Part shown: piece after piece, positions 26,312 through 34,542 of the stretch
Layout of the letters: each line of letters opens with the position of its first letter
How positions within the stretch are numbered: position 1 is the first letter of the stretch
Source: Oxalobacteraceae bacterium
GTDB lineage: Bacteria; Pseudomonadota; Gammaproteobacteria; Burkholderiales; Burkholderiaceae_D
Length of the DNA: 58,657 nucleotides
Assembly (NCBI GenBank): GCA_013284265.1
Contig: JABTBR010000047.1
Span: 1-58,657 of the forward strand
Direction of reading: 5' to 3'
Notes under the pieces: generated by a model
Seen by the model: the letters and a program-made list of their open reading frames with translations, nothing else
What the model was told of the DNA's origin: nothing
Databases searched by the model: none
Translations under genes and position numbers: made by a program

Positions 26312-26758
26312 ATGAGCCCATCGCGCAAGCAGCGGGGATTTAGCCTGTTACAGGTCGCCATCTGCTCGGCGGCCTTGGCCGCCATCGCCATGGCCGCCCT
26401 GTTTTCGATGCGCTACGAGCGCAATTTCTTCAGCGAGGGCCTGGCCAAGCTGACCGGCAAGCCGCTGCCGCCGCGCGCCGGCGAGCAGGCCAAGCCGGGT
26501 AAGGCAGGGGCCGGGGCCGGTGCCGCGGCGGCCGCTGCGGCGGCGTCCGCGCAGCCGGCCGGCGTGCTGCGCAAATGCGTCATCGACGGCAAAACCGTGT
26601 TCTCCGACACGGAATGCGGCGATAGCAACCCGACCAGCAAGACCGTCAAGGTGCAGCAAACCCGCGGCATCGAGTCGCCCAAGGTGGCCAAGCCCGAGGC
26701 TGAGGACGCGGGTTCGCAGTCGATGCGCGACAAAATGATCGAAAAGACAACTCGCTGA
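26312..26758 (+). CDS. Prepilin-like leader fused to DUF4124-like domain
   Basis: About 148 residues. The N-terminus SRKQRGFSLLQVAICSAALA continues AIAMAALFSMRYERN, a type III (prepilin peptidase) leader-like pattern: basic segment, Gly-Phe, then about 20 hydrophobic residues; but position +5, normally Glu, is Gln. Then an Ala/Gly/Pro linker (~60-90) and a short domain with a Cys pair (RKCVIDGKTVFSDTECG), typical of DUF4124. Could be a minor pseudopilin or simply an inner-membrane anchored periplasmic protein. Downstream of mtgA by 44 bp, same strand. Confidence 0.7.
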   Translation: MSPSRKQRGFSLLQVAICSAALAAIAMAALFSMRYERNFFSEGLAKLTGKPLPPRAGEQAKPGKAGAGAGAAAAAAAASAQPAGVLRKCVIDGKTVFSDTECGDSNPTSKTVKVQQTRGIESPKVAKPEAEDAGSQSMRDKMIEKTTR

Positions 26759-26810
26759 AACAAAAAAGCTGGCGCCAGGGGTGGCCGGGAAAAGGGCTTT
26801 GCGGGTACAC

Positions 26811-26840
26811 TTGCGCTGTTTCGAATTTGGCGCATATAAA
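26811..26840 (+). promoter_or_regulatory. corA promoter candidate
   Basis: TTGCGC (26811-26816), 18-bp spacer, TATAAA (26835-26840); start expected near 26847, leaving a leader of about 80 nt before corA. Confidence 0.6.
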
Positions 26841-26925
26841 TAGACGCGCCCACAAACAACGATAATCCCCTCCTCGCAGCGCCATCCCCGGATGCCGCCC
26901 ACCCAACCGTCGGCTGAGAGTGCCC

Positions 26926-27894
26926 ATGATTAATGTCTTCGTTCTACAAAATGGCCGGCTCAACCAGGTTCCCATCGATTCGCGCGAAGACCTGGAGAAT
27001 GTGGCGCCGGTCTGGGTCGATCTGACCGATCCGAACGATGACGAGCGGGCCTGGGTCAAGGCGATCTACGGCGTGACCCTGCCGGGCGAAGACGAAGTCA
27101 AGGATATCGAGGCCTCGGCCCGCTACTACGAAGCGGAAAACGGCGACCTGCACCTGCGCACCGACTTCCTGCTGGAAGAGGACGACGGCCCCTCGCGCAT
27201 CGTCACGGTGGCCTTTATCCTGGCGCGCAAGATGCTGTTCTCGGTGCATACCGACGATCTGCCGGTGTTCCGGCTGGTGCGCATGCGCGCCCGTTCGCGT
27301 CCCGGCTCGATCGCCGACTATATGGATGTGCTGCTCGATCTGTACGCGACCGACGCCGAGTATTCGGCCGATGCGCTCGAAGGCATTTACCAGAATCTGG
27401 AAGAAGTCTCGGGCCGGGTGCTGCAGGAGGAGTTCACCGACCAGGACGCGGCCGCCGCGCTGAACGCCATCGCCCACGAGGAAGACTTGAACGGCCGGAT
27501 CCGCCGCAACATGATGGATACCCGCCGCGCGGTCAGCTTTTTGATGCGTGGACGCCTGCTCAATTCCGAGCAGTTCGAGGAGGCGCGCCAGATTCTGCGC
27601 GATATCGAATCGCTCGATGGCCACACCTCCTTCCTGTTCGACAAGATCAACTTCCTGATGGACGCCACGGTCGGTTTCATTAACATTAACCAGAATAAGA
27701 TCATCAAGATCTTCTCGGTGGCCAGCGTGGCCTTCCTGCCGCCGACCCTGATCGCCTCGATCTACGGCATGAACTTCAAGGGCTGGTTCCCTGAGCTGGA
27801 CTGGTCGCTGGGTTACCCGTTTGCGCTGGCGCTGATGGTGACCAGCGCGATCGCCCCGTTCTGGTACTTCCGTCGGCGTGGTTGGTTAAAGTAA
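26926..27894 (+). CDS. corA: CorA magnesium/cobalt transporter
   Basis: Pentameric divalent-cation channel. About 322 residues: long cytoplasmic alpha/beta and helical funnel domain, then two C-terminal transmembrane helices (IFSVASVAFLPPTLIASI and the FALALMVTSAIAPFWYF segment) joined by the ion-selectivity motif YGMNFKGWFPE. Basic residues follow the last helix. ATG at 26926 gives the family N-terminus MINVFVLQNGRL; a GTG two codons upstream (26920) is possible. Own promoter candidate at 26811. Confidence 0.95.
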   Translation: MINVFVLQNGRLNQVPIDSREDLENVAPVWVDLTDPNDDERAWVKAIYGVTLPGEDEVKDIEASARYYEAENGDLHLRTDFLLEEDDGPSRIVTVAFILARKMLFSVHTDDLPVFRLVRMRARSRPGSIADYMDVLLDLYATDAEYSADALEGIYQNLEEVSGRVLQEEFTDQDAAAALNAIAHEEDLNGRIRRNMMDTRRAVSFLMRGRLLNSEQFEEARQILRDIESLDGHTSFLFDKINFLMDATVGFININQNKIIKIFSVASVAFLPPTLIASIYGMNFKGWFPELDWSLGYPFALALMVTSAIAPFWYFRRRGWLK

Positions 27895-27920
27895 TTCTGT
27901 CAGCGTGCCGCCGGCTCCGT

Positions 27921-27991
27921 TAAAACCCACGGCGTAACCCAGGGGTCAGACCCGACGGGTCTGACCCCAGCTCTTTGCCGTGGGTTTAAAA
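27921..27991 (+). repeat. Dispersed palindromic repeat, copy 4 (short form)
   Basis: Outer arms AAAACCCACGGC and GCCGTGGGTTTAAAA; inner GGGGTCAGACCC and GGGTCTGACCCC; lies 26 bp after corA. The remaining 27992-28133 up to the permease shows no gene; a TACACT hexamer near 28064 could be part of a promoter but lacks a clear -35. Confidence 0.92.
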
Positions 27992-28133
27992 GAGCGCCGC
28001 CGGCGCGCTGGCTAAAGGCGCAAAGCCTAAACCGCTCGTCACCGCCACGTCACGCCCATCAGTTACACTAGCCGGTCCCGGAACCTGGCCCTGTTTGCAG
28101 CGCGCCCGCGCCGCCGCAAGAGAAAGTCCCAGC

Positions 28134-29864
28134 ATGATAAAAAAACGCCAATTTTTCCCTCGCCAGGTGGTCGAAGCCGGCGGCAACCGCTGGGACTGGG
28201 CCCTGCTGCCCATCGTGCTCGCCCTGTTCGTGCTGCTGGCCTATGGCGGCCAGCAGATGGCGCGTCCCTACCAGCTGGGCGAAACGCTGCCGCTCTCGCT
28301 CGATCCGGTCTACCTGCCTTACTACCTGCTGCGCACCACGCTGCGCATGTTCATCGCGCTGGGCGCCTCGGTGGTGTTCAGCTGCGTGTTCGCCGCGCTG
28401 ACCACCAAGTTCCGCGTCGCCGAAAAAGTGCTGGTGCCGCTGCTCGACATCCTGCAGTCGATTCCCATCCTGGGCTTTTTGTCGATCACCGTCACCGCCT
28501 TCATCGCCCTGTTCCCCGGCAACCTGCTGGGAGTGGAATGCGCCGCGATCTTCGCCATCTTCACCTCGCAGGCCTGGAATATGGCCTTCTCGGCCTACCA
28601 GGGATTCCGCACCGTGCCGGCCGAACTGGCCGAAGCGGCCAGCGTGTTCCAGCTCTCGGGCTGGCAGCGCTTCTGGCGCCTGGAGATGCCCTTCGCCATG
28701 CCTGGCTTGCTGTGGAATATGATGATGTCGATGTCCGGCGGCTGGTTCTTCGTGGTCGCATCGGAAGCGATTTCGGTATCGAACCAGAACATCAAGCTGC
28801 CCGGCATCGGCTCCTATATCGCGCTGGCGATCGAGCAGAGCAATCTGAACGCCATAGGCTGGGCCATCGGCGCCATGCTGATCGCCGTGCTGGCCTATGA
28901 CCAGCTGTTCTTCCGCCCGCTGCTGGCCTGGGCCGACAAATTCCGCTTCGAGGAAACCGGCAGCGACACCGCCCAGCAATCCTGGCTGCTGACCTGGCTG
29001 CGCCGTACCGACCGCACCCGCAGCCTGGTGAATATGTTCGCCAATCTGCTGGCGCGCTCGATCGCCCTGTTCAAGCGCGGCCATGACGGCACCTCGATCC
29101 GCGCCCGGCCGCAGGCGCAATCGCTGCTGCCGCAGCGGATCTGGGATGCGGTGATCGCCGCCGTGGTGTTCTACGCCTTGTGGAGCCTGGGTCACTTCAT
29201 CCACGCCGAAGTGGGCTGGAGCGAAGTAGGGCGGGTGCTGGTGCTCGGCCTGTACACCCTGGCGCGGGTGCTGGTGCTGCTGGTGCTGGCCGCCGTGGTG
29301 TGGGTGCCGGTGGGCGTATGGATCGGCATGAACCCGCGCTGGGCCTCGCGCACGCAGGCGGTGGCGCAGTTCCTGGCCGCCTTCCCGGCCAATCTCATGT
29401 TCCCGGTGGCGGTGGTGCTGATCGTGCGCCACCATCTGAATCCGGACATCTGGCTCTCGCCGCTGATGATCCTCGGCACGCAGTGGTATCTGCTGTTTAA
29501 CGTGATCGCCGGCGCCTCCACCATTCCGACGGAGCTGCGCCACGCCGCGCAGAATTTTGGATTGACGGGCTGGCTGAAATGGCGGCGCTACCTGCTGCCG
29601 GCCATCTTCCCCAGCTTCGTGACGGGTGCGATCACCGCCACCGGCGGCTCGTGGAACGCCAGCATCGTGGCCGAATACGTGAGCTGGGGCGATACCACCG
29701 TCAAGGCCCATGGCCTGGGCAGCTACATCGCCGAGATGACCGCTGCCGGCGACTTCCCGCGCATCGCGCTGGGCATCGGCGTGATGTGCATCTTCGTCAT
29801 GGGCTTCAACCATTTTGTCTGGCGCCGGCTGTATGTGATGGCCGAGAGCCGGCTGCATTTCTAG
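28134..29864 (+). CDS. ABC transporter double permease (nitrate/taurine type)
   Basis: About 576 residues, two binding-protein-dependent permease domains in one chain. Each has its own EAA loop: AELAEAASVFQLSGWQRFWR followed by MPFAMP (first, ~165-195) and ELRHAAQNFGLTGWLKWRR then LLPAIFP (second, ~465-495). Around ten or more hydrophobic segments. Such double permeases pair with a single type of ATPase, as encoded next. Substrate unknown: similar proteins are annotated near nitrate, sulfonate or bicarbonate uptake, but no binding protein lies in the window. ATG at 28134; 15-bp gap to the ATPase gene. Confidence 0.9.
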   Translation: MIKKRQFFPRQVVEAGGNRWDWALLPIVLALFVLLAYGGQQMARPYQLGETLPLSLDPVYLPYYLLRTTLRMFIALGASVVFSCVFAALTTKFRVAEKVLVPLLDILQSIPILGFLSITVTAFIALFPGNLLGVECAAIFAIFTSQAWNMAFSAYQGFRTVPAELAEAASVFQLSGWQRFWRLEMPFAMPGLLWNMMMSMSGGWFFVVASEAISVSNQNIKLPGIGSYIALAIEQSNLNAIGWAIGAMLIAVLAYDQLFFRPLLAWADKFRFEETGSDTAQQSWLLTWLRRTDRTRSLVNMFANLLARSIALFKRGHDGTSIRARPQAQSLLPQRIWDAVIAAVVFYALWSLGHFIHAEVGWSEVGRVLVLGLYTLARVLVLLVLAAVVWVPVGVWIGMNPRWASRTQAVAQFLAAFPANLMFPVAVVLIVRHHLNPDIWLSPLMILGTQWYLLFNVIAGASTIPTELRHAAQNFGLTGWLKWRRYLLPAIFPSFVTGAITATGGSWNASIVAEYVSWGDTTVKAHGLGSYIAEMTAAGDFPRIALGIGVMCIFVMGFNHFVWRRLYVMAESRLHF

Positions 29865-29879
29865 TATTGTGAGCATCCT

Positions 29880-31190
29880 ATGAAAACTGCTATCGTCGAA
29901 CTGAAAGGCGTGGGCAAGCACTTCCGCTCCGCCGACGGTTCCGCCCGTTCCGTGCTCGAAGGCGTCGACTTCACGCTGCACGAAGGCGAGATCGTCGCCT
30001 TGCTGGGCCAGTCCGGTTCCGGCAAGTCCACCATGCTGCGCATCATGGCGGGCCTGATCCAGGCCGATGCCGGCCAGGTGACGTATCGCGGCATGCCGCT
30101 GTACGGCACCGCGCGCGGCATCCGCATGGTGTTCCAGTCCTTCGCCCTGTTCCCCTGGCTGACGGTGCAGAAAAATGTGGAACTGGGCCTGGAAGCGCAG
30201 GGCATGCCGGCCGACGAACGGGCACGCCGCGCCGAGAAAATGATAGATCTGATCGGCCTGTCCGGCTTCGAAGGCGCGCTGCCGCGCGAGCTGTCCGGCG
30301 GCATGCGCCAGCGCGTCGGCATCGCCCGCGCGCTGGTGATGGAACCGGAAGTGCTGCTGATGGACGAAGCCTTCTCCGCGCTCGACGTGCTGACCGGCGA
30401 GCGCCTGCGCGAAGAGATCCTGGAGCTGTGGCAGTCCGGCCAGATCCCGACCAAGGCGATTCTTGTGGTGTCGCACAATATCGAGGAAGCGGTGATGATG
30501 GCCGACCGCGTGCTGATCTTCGCCAGCGATCCGGGGCGGGTACGCGCCGAGCTGCCGATCTCGCTGCCGCAGCCGCGCAAGGCCGCCGGACCGCAGGTGC
30601 GCCAGCTGATCGACAAGGTGTATGAGCTGATGACGGCGGGCGCCGTGCGTCCGGGACCGGTCGCCGGCAAGGAGGTCAAGCTGCAACTTGGCGACCGTCT
30701 GCCGCAGGCCGACATCTCGCACATGGAAGGCTTGCTTGAGCTGCTGGGCGAGGAGCCCTTCAGCGGCCGCGCCGACCTGCCGCAACTGGCCGAAGAGACC
30801 GAACTGACCGATGACGAACTGCTGCAGGTGCTGAATGGTTTGAGCCTCTTGGGTCTGGCCCTGCTGACCGAGGGCGATATCCTGCTCACGCCGCTGGGCC
30901 AGCAATACTGCGCCGCGCGCAATACCGAGCGCCAGGAGATCTTCGGGCGCCAGCTGATCGAGCATGTGCCGCTGGTGGCCTATATCCGCCACGGCCTGGA
31001 ACAGGACCGCACCCGCGAGCTGCCGGAGGAGCTGTTCCTCAAGCTGCTGCGCTTCACCCTCAGCGCCGGCGAAGCCGAACGCGCGCTGCGCGTGGCCATC
31101 GAGTGGGGACGCTATGGGGATCTGTTCGAGTACAACTTCAATACCGGGGTGATTCAGTTGCCGAAGGATGATGCTGCCACGGTAGACTAG
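29880..31190 (+). CDS. ABC ATPase with AAA-associated C-terminal domain
   Basis: About 436 residues. Residues 1-~255 are an NitT/TauT-like ATPase: Walker A GQSGSGKST (43-51), Q-loop VFQSFALFPW, signature LSGGMRQR, Walker B VLLMDEAFSALD, switch His in VVSHN. Residues ~285-430 form an extra domain (ADISHMEGLLELLGEEPFSG onward) matching the AAA-associated C-terminal family (PF09821 type), with winged-helix-like character (LLQVLNGLSLLGLALLTEGD, LTPLGQQYCAA), perhaps a regulatory or ligand-sensing part. Forms the importer with the preceding double permease. Confidence 0.9.
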   Translation: MKTAIVELKGVGKHFRSADGSARSVLEGVDFTLHEGEIVALLGQSGSGKSTMLRIMAGLIQADAGQVTYRGMPLYGTARGIRMVFQSFALFPWLTVQKNVELGLEAQGMPADERARRAEKMIDLIGLSGFEGALPRELSGGMRQRVGIARALVMEPEVLLMDEAFSALDVLTGERLREEILELWQSGQIPTKAILVVSHNIEEAVMMADRVLIFASDPGRVRAELPISLPQPRKAAGPQVRQLIDKVYELMTAGAVRPGPVAGKEVKLQLGDRLPQADISHMEGLLELLGEEPFSGRADLPQLAEETELTDDELLQVLNGLSLLGLALLTEGDILLTPLGQQYCAARNTERQEIFGRQLIEHVPLVAYIRHGLEQDRTRELPEELFLKLLRFTLSAGEAERALRVAIEWGRYGDLFEYNFNTGVIQLPKDDAATVD

Positions 31191-31218
31191 TGGAACCGCA
31201 AAAAAATCAGGAGGGTTC

Positions 31219-31995
31219 ATGAAATTTCCCGCTGCCTCGATCTTTTGTTTGTCCTTGTTTATGTCGGCTGCGCATGCCGCCGAGCCTAAATACTCTACTG
31301 TCCCTGAGTCTGCATTCCAAGGCTTGGCCCGGACCAGCTTGGATAGTCCACAACCCACTGAAGAGCAATTGCGCAGAAAGAAGAAATTTACCGATCTGGT
31401 TGCTGCCATAGGGGCGCCAATAAACAAATCCCTCCCGGTGGTGGAGGATGTTGGTGCCATACGGCTTCGTAGTGCGGACGAAGTGGCAGGGCGAGCGTTA
31501 GCTGTGACTATCGCCGCCATGAAAGCATCAGGGATGGCGCATGAGGACATTACCCAACTCGTCAAACAGTGGCAGATATATGACTATCTTAGTCCTCAAG
31601 AGTTAGCGTTCATCCAAAGCCCTCAGCCAGCGCAGGCTGATCTGGTTAAATTCTCCTGGCGCTACGAGGGCTTGGAAGTGCTTCTCTGGGCATTAGGTTA
31701 TAAGACTCAGTTGCCATCTCCGAATGGCATTAGCGATGCCGGGGGAAACACGGAATTTGTCGCGAAAAATCATGGTCCGCTGCTCGCAAAGAATGCCAAG
31801 CCAAGGACGGCCAGTGAAATTCTGGACATGGCCGACTATTATTACCGGCTGCATTGGAGTGCAGTGGAACTGAGGTTGCAGAGCAAGGTGAATCCTTCCA
31901 TCAATGAAGAGATCATCATGGAGCGCCATTTCGCGCTCAATTGGCTCATCAGGTACTTGGGGAAGGACTGGGACAATATGACGACCGACACCTAG
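31219..31995 (+). CDS. Secreted DUF4272 protein
   Basis: About 258 residues. Signal peptide ending ...SAAHAAEP, then a DUF4272 domain recognised from RSADEVAGRALAVTIAAMKA, FSWRYEGLEVLLWALGY, WSAVELRLQSKV, and ERHFALNWLIRYLGKDWDN followed by DT. DUF4272 proteins are usually cytoplasmic and uncharacterised; a signal peptide here is notable. ATG at 31219 with AGGAGGG at 31209-31215. Lower G+C and less biased codons than the flanking ABC genes; 28 bp behind the ATPase but probably not functionally part of it. Confidence 0.8.
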   Translation: MKFPAASIFCLSLFMSAAHAAEPKYSTVPESAFQGLARTSLDSPQPTEEQLRRKKKFTDLVAAIGAPINKSLPVVEDVGAIRLRSADEVAGRALAVTIAAMKASGMAHEDITQLVKQWQIYDYLSPQELAFIQSPQPAQADLVKFSWRYEGLEVLLWALGYKTQLPSPNGISDAGGNTEFVAKNHGPLLAKNAKPRTASEILDMADYYYRLHWSAVELRLQSKVNPSINEEIIMERHFALNWLIRYLGKDWDNMTTDT

Positions 31996-32059
31996 CCTTG
32001 TGATTTGATTTGTCGCTGTCAGCGCCGCTTCAAGCCTGCATCGGCAAAAGTTTGAACCC

Positions 32060-32512
32060 TCAAGACAGAATGATTTCCGCGATCATCTCGCCGCTTTCAT
32101 CTGGGCCGACTTCTTGGAAACCGAAGCTTTGGTAAAAAGTCTTCGCCAGCTCATTGCGCGAGTGATAGCAGATCGTGATGCGCTTTGCGTCTGGCTGGGC
32201 CTTGATTTCGGCAAGTACGAGCTCCATCGCACGCCGTCCTATGCCTTTCGATTGCAGCGGGTAATCGATCATGAAGCGGTAGATGCCGTAGTGGCCGGGC
32301 TCATCGTCGGCCTGGCGGTCGTACAGCAGAAAACCGGCGAGTTTGCCGTCGTGGTGAATCGCACGCGGAATAAAGTCGGGATAGAACTTCGACTGCGCAA
32401 TCGAGTAAGCGTTGCTGGCCAGCAGATCGCGCTGATGCTCGGGGAGCTCCATCTCCATCACGGCTTCAAAGTTGGCTTCGGTGATTTCTTCCAATGTGAC
32501 GGTTTGCTGCAA
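32060..32512 (-). CDS. GNAT-family N-acetyltransferase
   Basis: About 150 residues, cytoplasmic. Acetyl-CoA binding strand and loop YRFMIDYPLQSKGIGRRAMEL (only part is the motif: QSKGIGRRAME) near 85-97, then FYQSFGFQEVGPDESGEMIA typical of the GNAT C-terminal strand. Overall pattern resembles BltD/PaiA-type spermine/spermidine acetyltransferases, so a polyamine substrate is possible but unproven. Divergent from the hydrolase at 32619. Confidence 0.85.
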   Translation of the reverse strand: MQQTVTLEEITEANFEAVMEMELPEHQRDLLASNAYSIAQSKFYPDFIPRAIHHDGKLAGFLLYDRQADDEPGHYGIYRFMIDYPLQSKGIGRRAMELVLAEIKAQPDAKRITICYHSRNELAKTFYQSFGFQEVGPDESGEMIAEIILS

Positions 32513-32618
32513 TTGTGCTCTCCAAGGTTCCGTGGTTTTTCGCTGGCGACCAATCGCTGACGACTGCGCAATAGCGCATGTTATAGTGCAAAATCAATAA
32601 TCTTTCGATAAGTCTAGC

Positions 32619-33707
32619 ATGCGTAAGCTGCCTTGTTTTTGCCTTGCACTTCTGGTGTCATTATTTCCCATCTGCGCCGTCAGCGGCGCGACCAATCCAG
32701 TTCAGCAAATCGGCCCGGACGCGATTGCGTGCACGGCTGGCGCGCCCGGGTTGAACGAGCAGGGTTTCGTCCGGATCGGTGGGATTGAGCAGTGGATCAC
32801 CATCAAGGGTGAGCGCTGCGATAACCCTGTCATTCTGTTTATTCATGGCGGCCCCGGCAATCCGAATACGCCCTATGCGGATACGGTGTACGGCGGCTGG
32901 GAAAAAGACTTCACGCTGGTGCAATGGGATCAGCGCGGCGCGGGTTCGACCTATGTCCGCAATCCACGCGACCCGGAAACCACAGAGCGCGAACTGAGCA
33001 TCGAGCGCATGGCGGCCGATGGCAATGAGGTGGCGGCTTTCCTGATCAGCCATTTGAAAACGAAGAAGCTCATTCTGTTTGGCGGTTCGTGGGGATCGGT
33101 GCTGAGCGTTCATATGGCCAAATCGCGGCCGGAACTGTTTGCCGCATACGTCGCCACTGGCCAGTTGGTCAGCTATGCGGAGAATGATCCGGCCAGCTAC
33201 CGCAAGACCATCGGCCTTGCGCGCACCGCGGGCGATGCCAAAACCTTGTCGGCTCTGGAGGCGCTTGGTGCGCCGCCGTGGAGCAATCCGCGCTCGGTGG
33301 GCATACTGCGTCGCGCCAATCGGACTTATGAGGCGAAGACGGCGGTGCCCGCTCCCAAGTCGTGGTGGGAGCCGGCAGAGGCCTATGCGACGAAGCAGAT
33401 GCTGGCGGACTTCGAGCGCGGCGAAGACTATTCCTGGTTGCAGTTCGTCGGCTGGAAAGGCGACGGCATGCTGTCCACGCTCGACCTGCGCAAGCTGGGG
33501 CTGGATTTCAAGATGCCGGTGTTCATGGTGCAGGGTGCCGACGATCTGGTCACCGTGCCGGAGGTGGCGAAGCGCTACTTCGACGAGATCGCGGCGCCAA
33601 GCAAGGAGTATGTGCTGCTGCCGAATACGGGACATGGCCCGAATCAGATGATGCTTGATGCGCAGTACCGGATTTTGAAATTGAAGGTGCTGCCTTTGCT
33701 GAGGTAG
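32619..33707 (+). CDS. Secreted alpha/beta hydrolase, proline-iminopeptidase-like
   Basis: About 362 residues with an N-terminal signal peptide (LALLVSLFPICAVSGA). Oxyanion motif HGGPG near 86, WDQRGAGST, nucleophile elbow GGSWGSVLS near 156, Asp in GADDLVT and His in NTGHGPNQ complete the triad. HGGPG plus GGSWGS is the hallmark of the S33 proline-iminopeptidase branch, although many such secreted members cleave other esters or amides. A -10-like TATAGT at 32582 lies upstream. Codon use is less biased than core genes. Confidence 0.85.
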   Translation: MRKLPCFCLALLVSLFPICAVSGATNPVQQIGPDAIACTAGAPGLNEQGFVRIGGIEQWITIKGERCDNPVILFIHGGPGNPNTPYADTVYGGWEKDFTLVQWDQRGAGSTYVRNPRDPETTERELSIERMAADGNEVAAFLISHLKTKKLILFGGSWGSVLSVHMAKSRPELFAAYVATGQLVSYAENDPASYRKTIGLARTAGDAKTLSALEALGAPPWSNPRSVGILRRANRTYEAKTAVPAPKSWWEPAEAYATKQMLADFERGEDYSWLQFVGWKGDGMLSTLDLRKLGLDFKMPVFMVQGADDLVTVPEVAKRYFDEIAAPSKEYVLLPNTGHGPNQMMLDAQYRILKLKVLPLLR

Positions 33708-33808
33708 GCGTTGTTGATTGCGCTGTTCGGGCCGTGTGTTTTGCCAGGCTGAACTGCATGCTGTTGGGTTGAGAAGAATTCGGCGCTGGCGGGCCGCAGG
33801 CTGTCATT

Positions 33809-33880
33809 TAAAACCCATGGCGTAACCCTGGGGTCAGACCCGGCGGGTCTGACCCCGGCTCTTTGCCGTGGGTTCTAAAA
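33809..33880 (+). repeat. Dispersed palindromic repeat, copy 5 (short form)
   Basis: Outer arms AAAACCCATGGC and GCCGTGGGTTCTAAAA, inner GGGGTCAGACCC and GGGTCTGACCCC. Located between the convergent hydrolase (plus) and lipoprotein (minus) genes. The rest of 33708-33951 shows nothing I can support. Confidence 0.92.
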
Positions 33881-33951
33881 GCGTTGTGGCCCGCCAAGTT
33901 TTAATTGCATAAAAGCCTGAACCGGGACTGCAGCGGACGTTTTGGACCGCA

Positions 33952-34365
33952 TCACTTCAGGCGGATCGGCTTGCGGTAAGGCGCGCTTGGCGGCTTGGGG
34001 AACTGGGCCGAGGCATACGATTGCAGGAAGCAATCGGCTTTCTTATTCTTCACGTCGGTGGTGGCGCTGCTCACCTTGCCATTCGCGTCGAGCACCAGGA
34101 TGATGGTCACCGGGTATTTCGACAGGTCGTGGCAATTGCCCTTTTCATCGAGCTTTTGCTCGTTGTTGAAGGCGAGCGAGATGTCTTCGTACTTCATCGC
34201 CTTGTCGTTGGGGAACTGGGCGTTGAATTTGGCCATTTCGCCGACGAACACGGGATTGGCCGGTGGCGGGGCTTCGTCCTGCTGGGAGGTGGACGAGGTG
34301 GTGGCGCAGCCGGTGGCCAGCGCGACGGCGCACAGGGCGCTCAGTTTGAAGCAAAGTTGTCGCAT
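33952..34365 (-). CDS. Lipoprotein with TonB-C-like domain
   Basis: About 137 residues. N-terminal lipoprotein signal with lipobox-like LATGC (Cys20); the -3 position is Ala, a tolerated variant. Ser/Thr/Pro-rich linker, then a region VTIILVLDANGKVSSATTDV ending FPKPPSAPYRKP, reminiscent of the TonB C-terminal fold with one disulfide possible (two Cys). Ribosome site GAGGAGA precedes the ATG. Function unknown; stands alone between repeat copy 5 and hemL. Confidence 0.7.
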   Translation of the reverse strand: MRQLCFKLSALCAVALATGCATTSSTSQQDEAPPPANPVFVGEMAKFNAQFPNDKAMKYEDISLAFNNEQKLDEKGNCHDLSKYPVTIILVLDANGKVSSATTDVKNKKADCFLQSYASAQFPKPPSAPYRKPIRLK

Positions 34366-34495
34366 GGGGTCTCCTCAGATGATCGGTGCGGCCGCACGGT
34401 CTAGCGCGGCACTCAAGATTTTCCTAGCTACTTGTGGTGGCTAAGGTGTTGATTCATTGTACATAACGATCAAAAACCGCCGCGCACGATGTGTT

Positions 34496-34520
34496 TCCGG
34501 CCGGGGGAGACCCGGCCGGA
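34496..34520. terminator. GC-rich hairpin after hemL
   Basis: TCCGGCCGGG and CCCGGCCGGA form a perfect 10-bp stem with a 5-nt loop, 22 bp after the hemL stop on the minus strand. No T-run follows, so termination may be Rho-assisted or the hairpin is a 3'-end stabiliser. Confidence 0.5.
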
Positions 34521-34542
34521 CTGAGGCGATGCAGGGGGGAAC

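Noticed and set aside
28068..31565. Minus-strand frame of 1165 codons across the ABC transporter genes
   Set aside because: Spans two well-supported plus-strand genes and has no recognisable motif.
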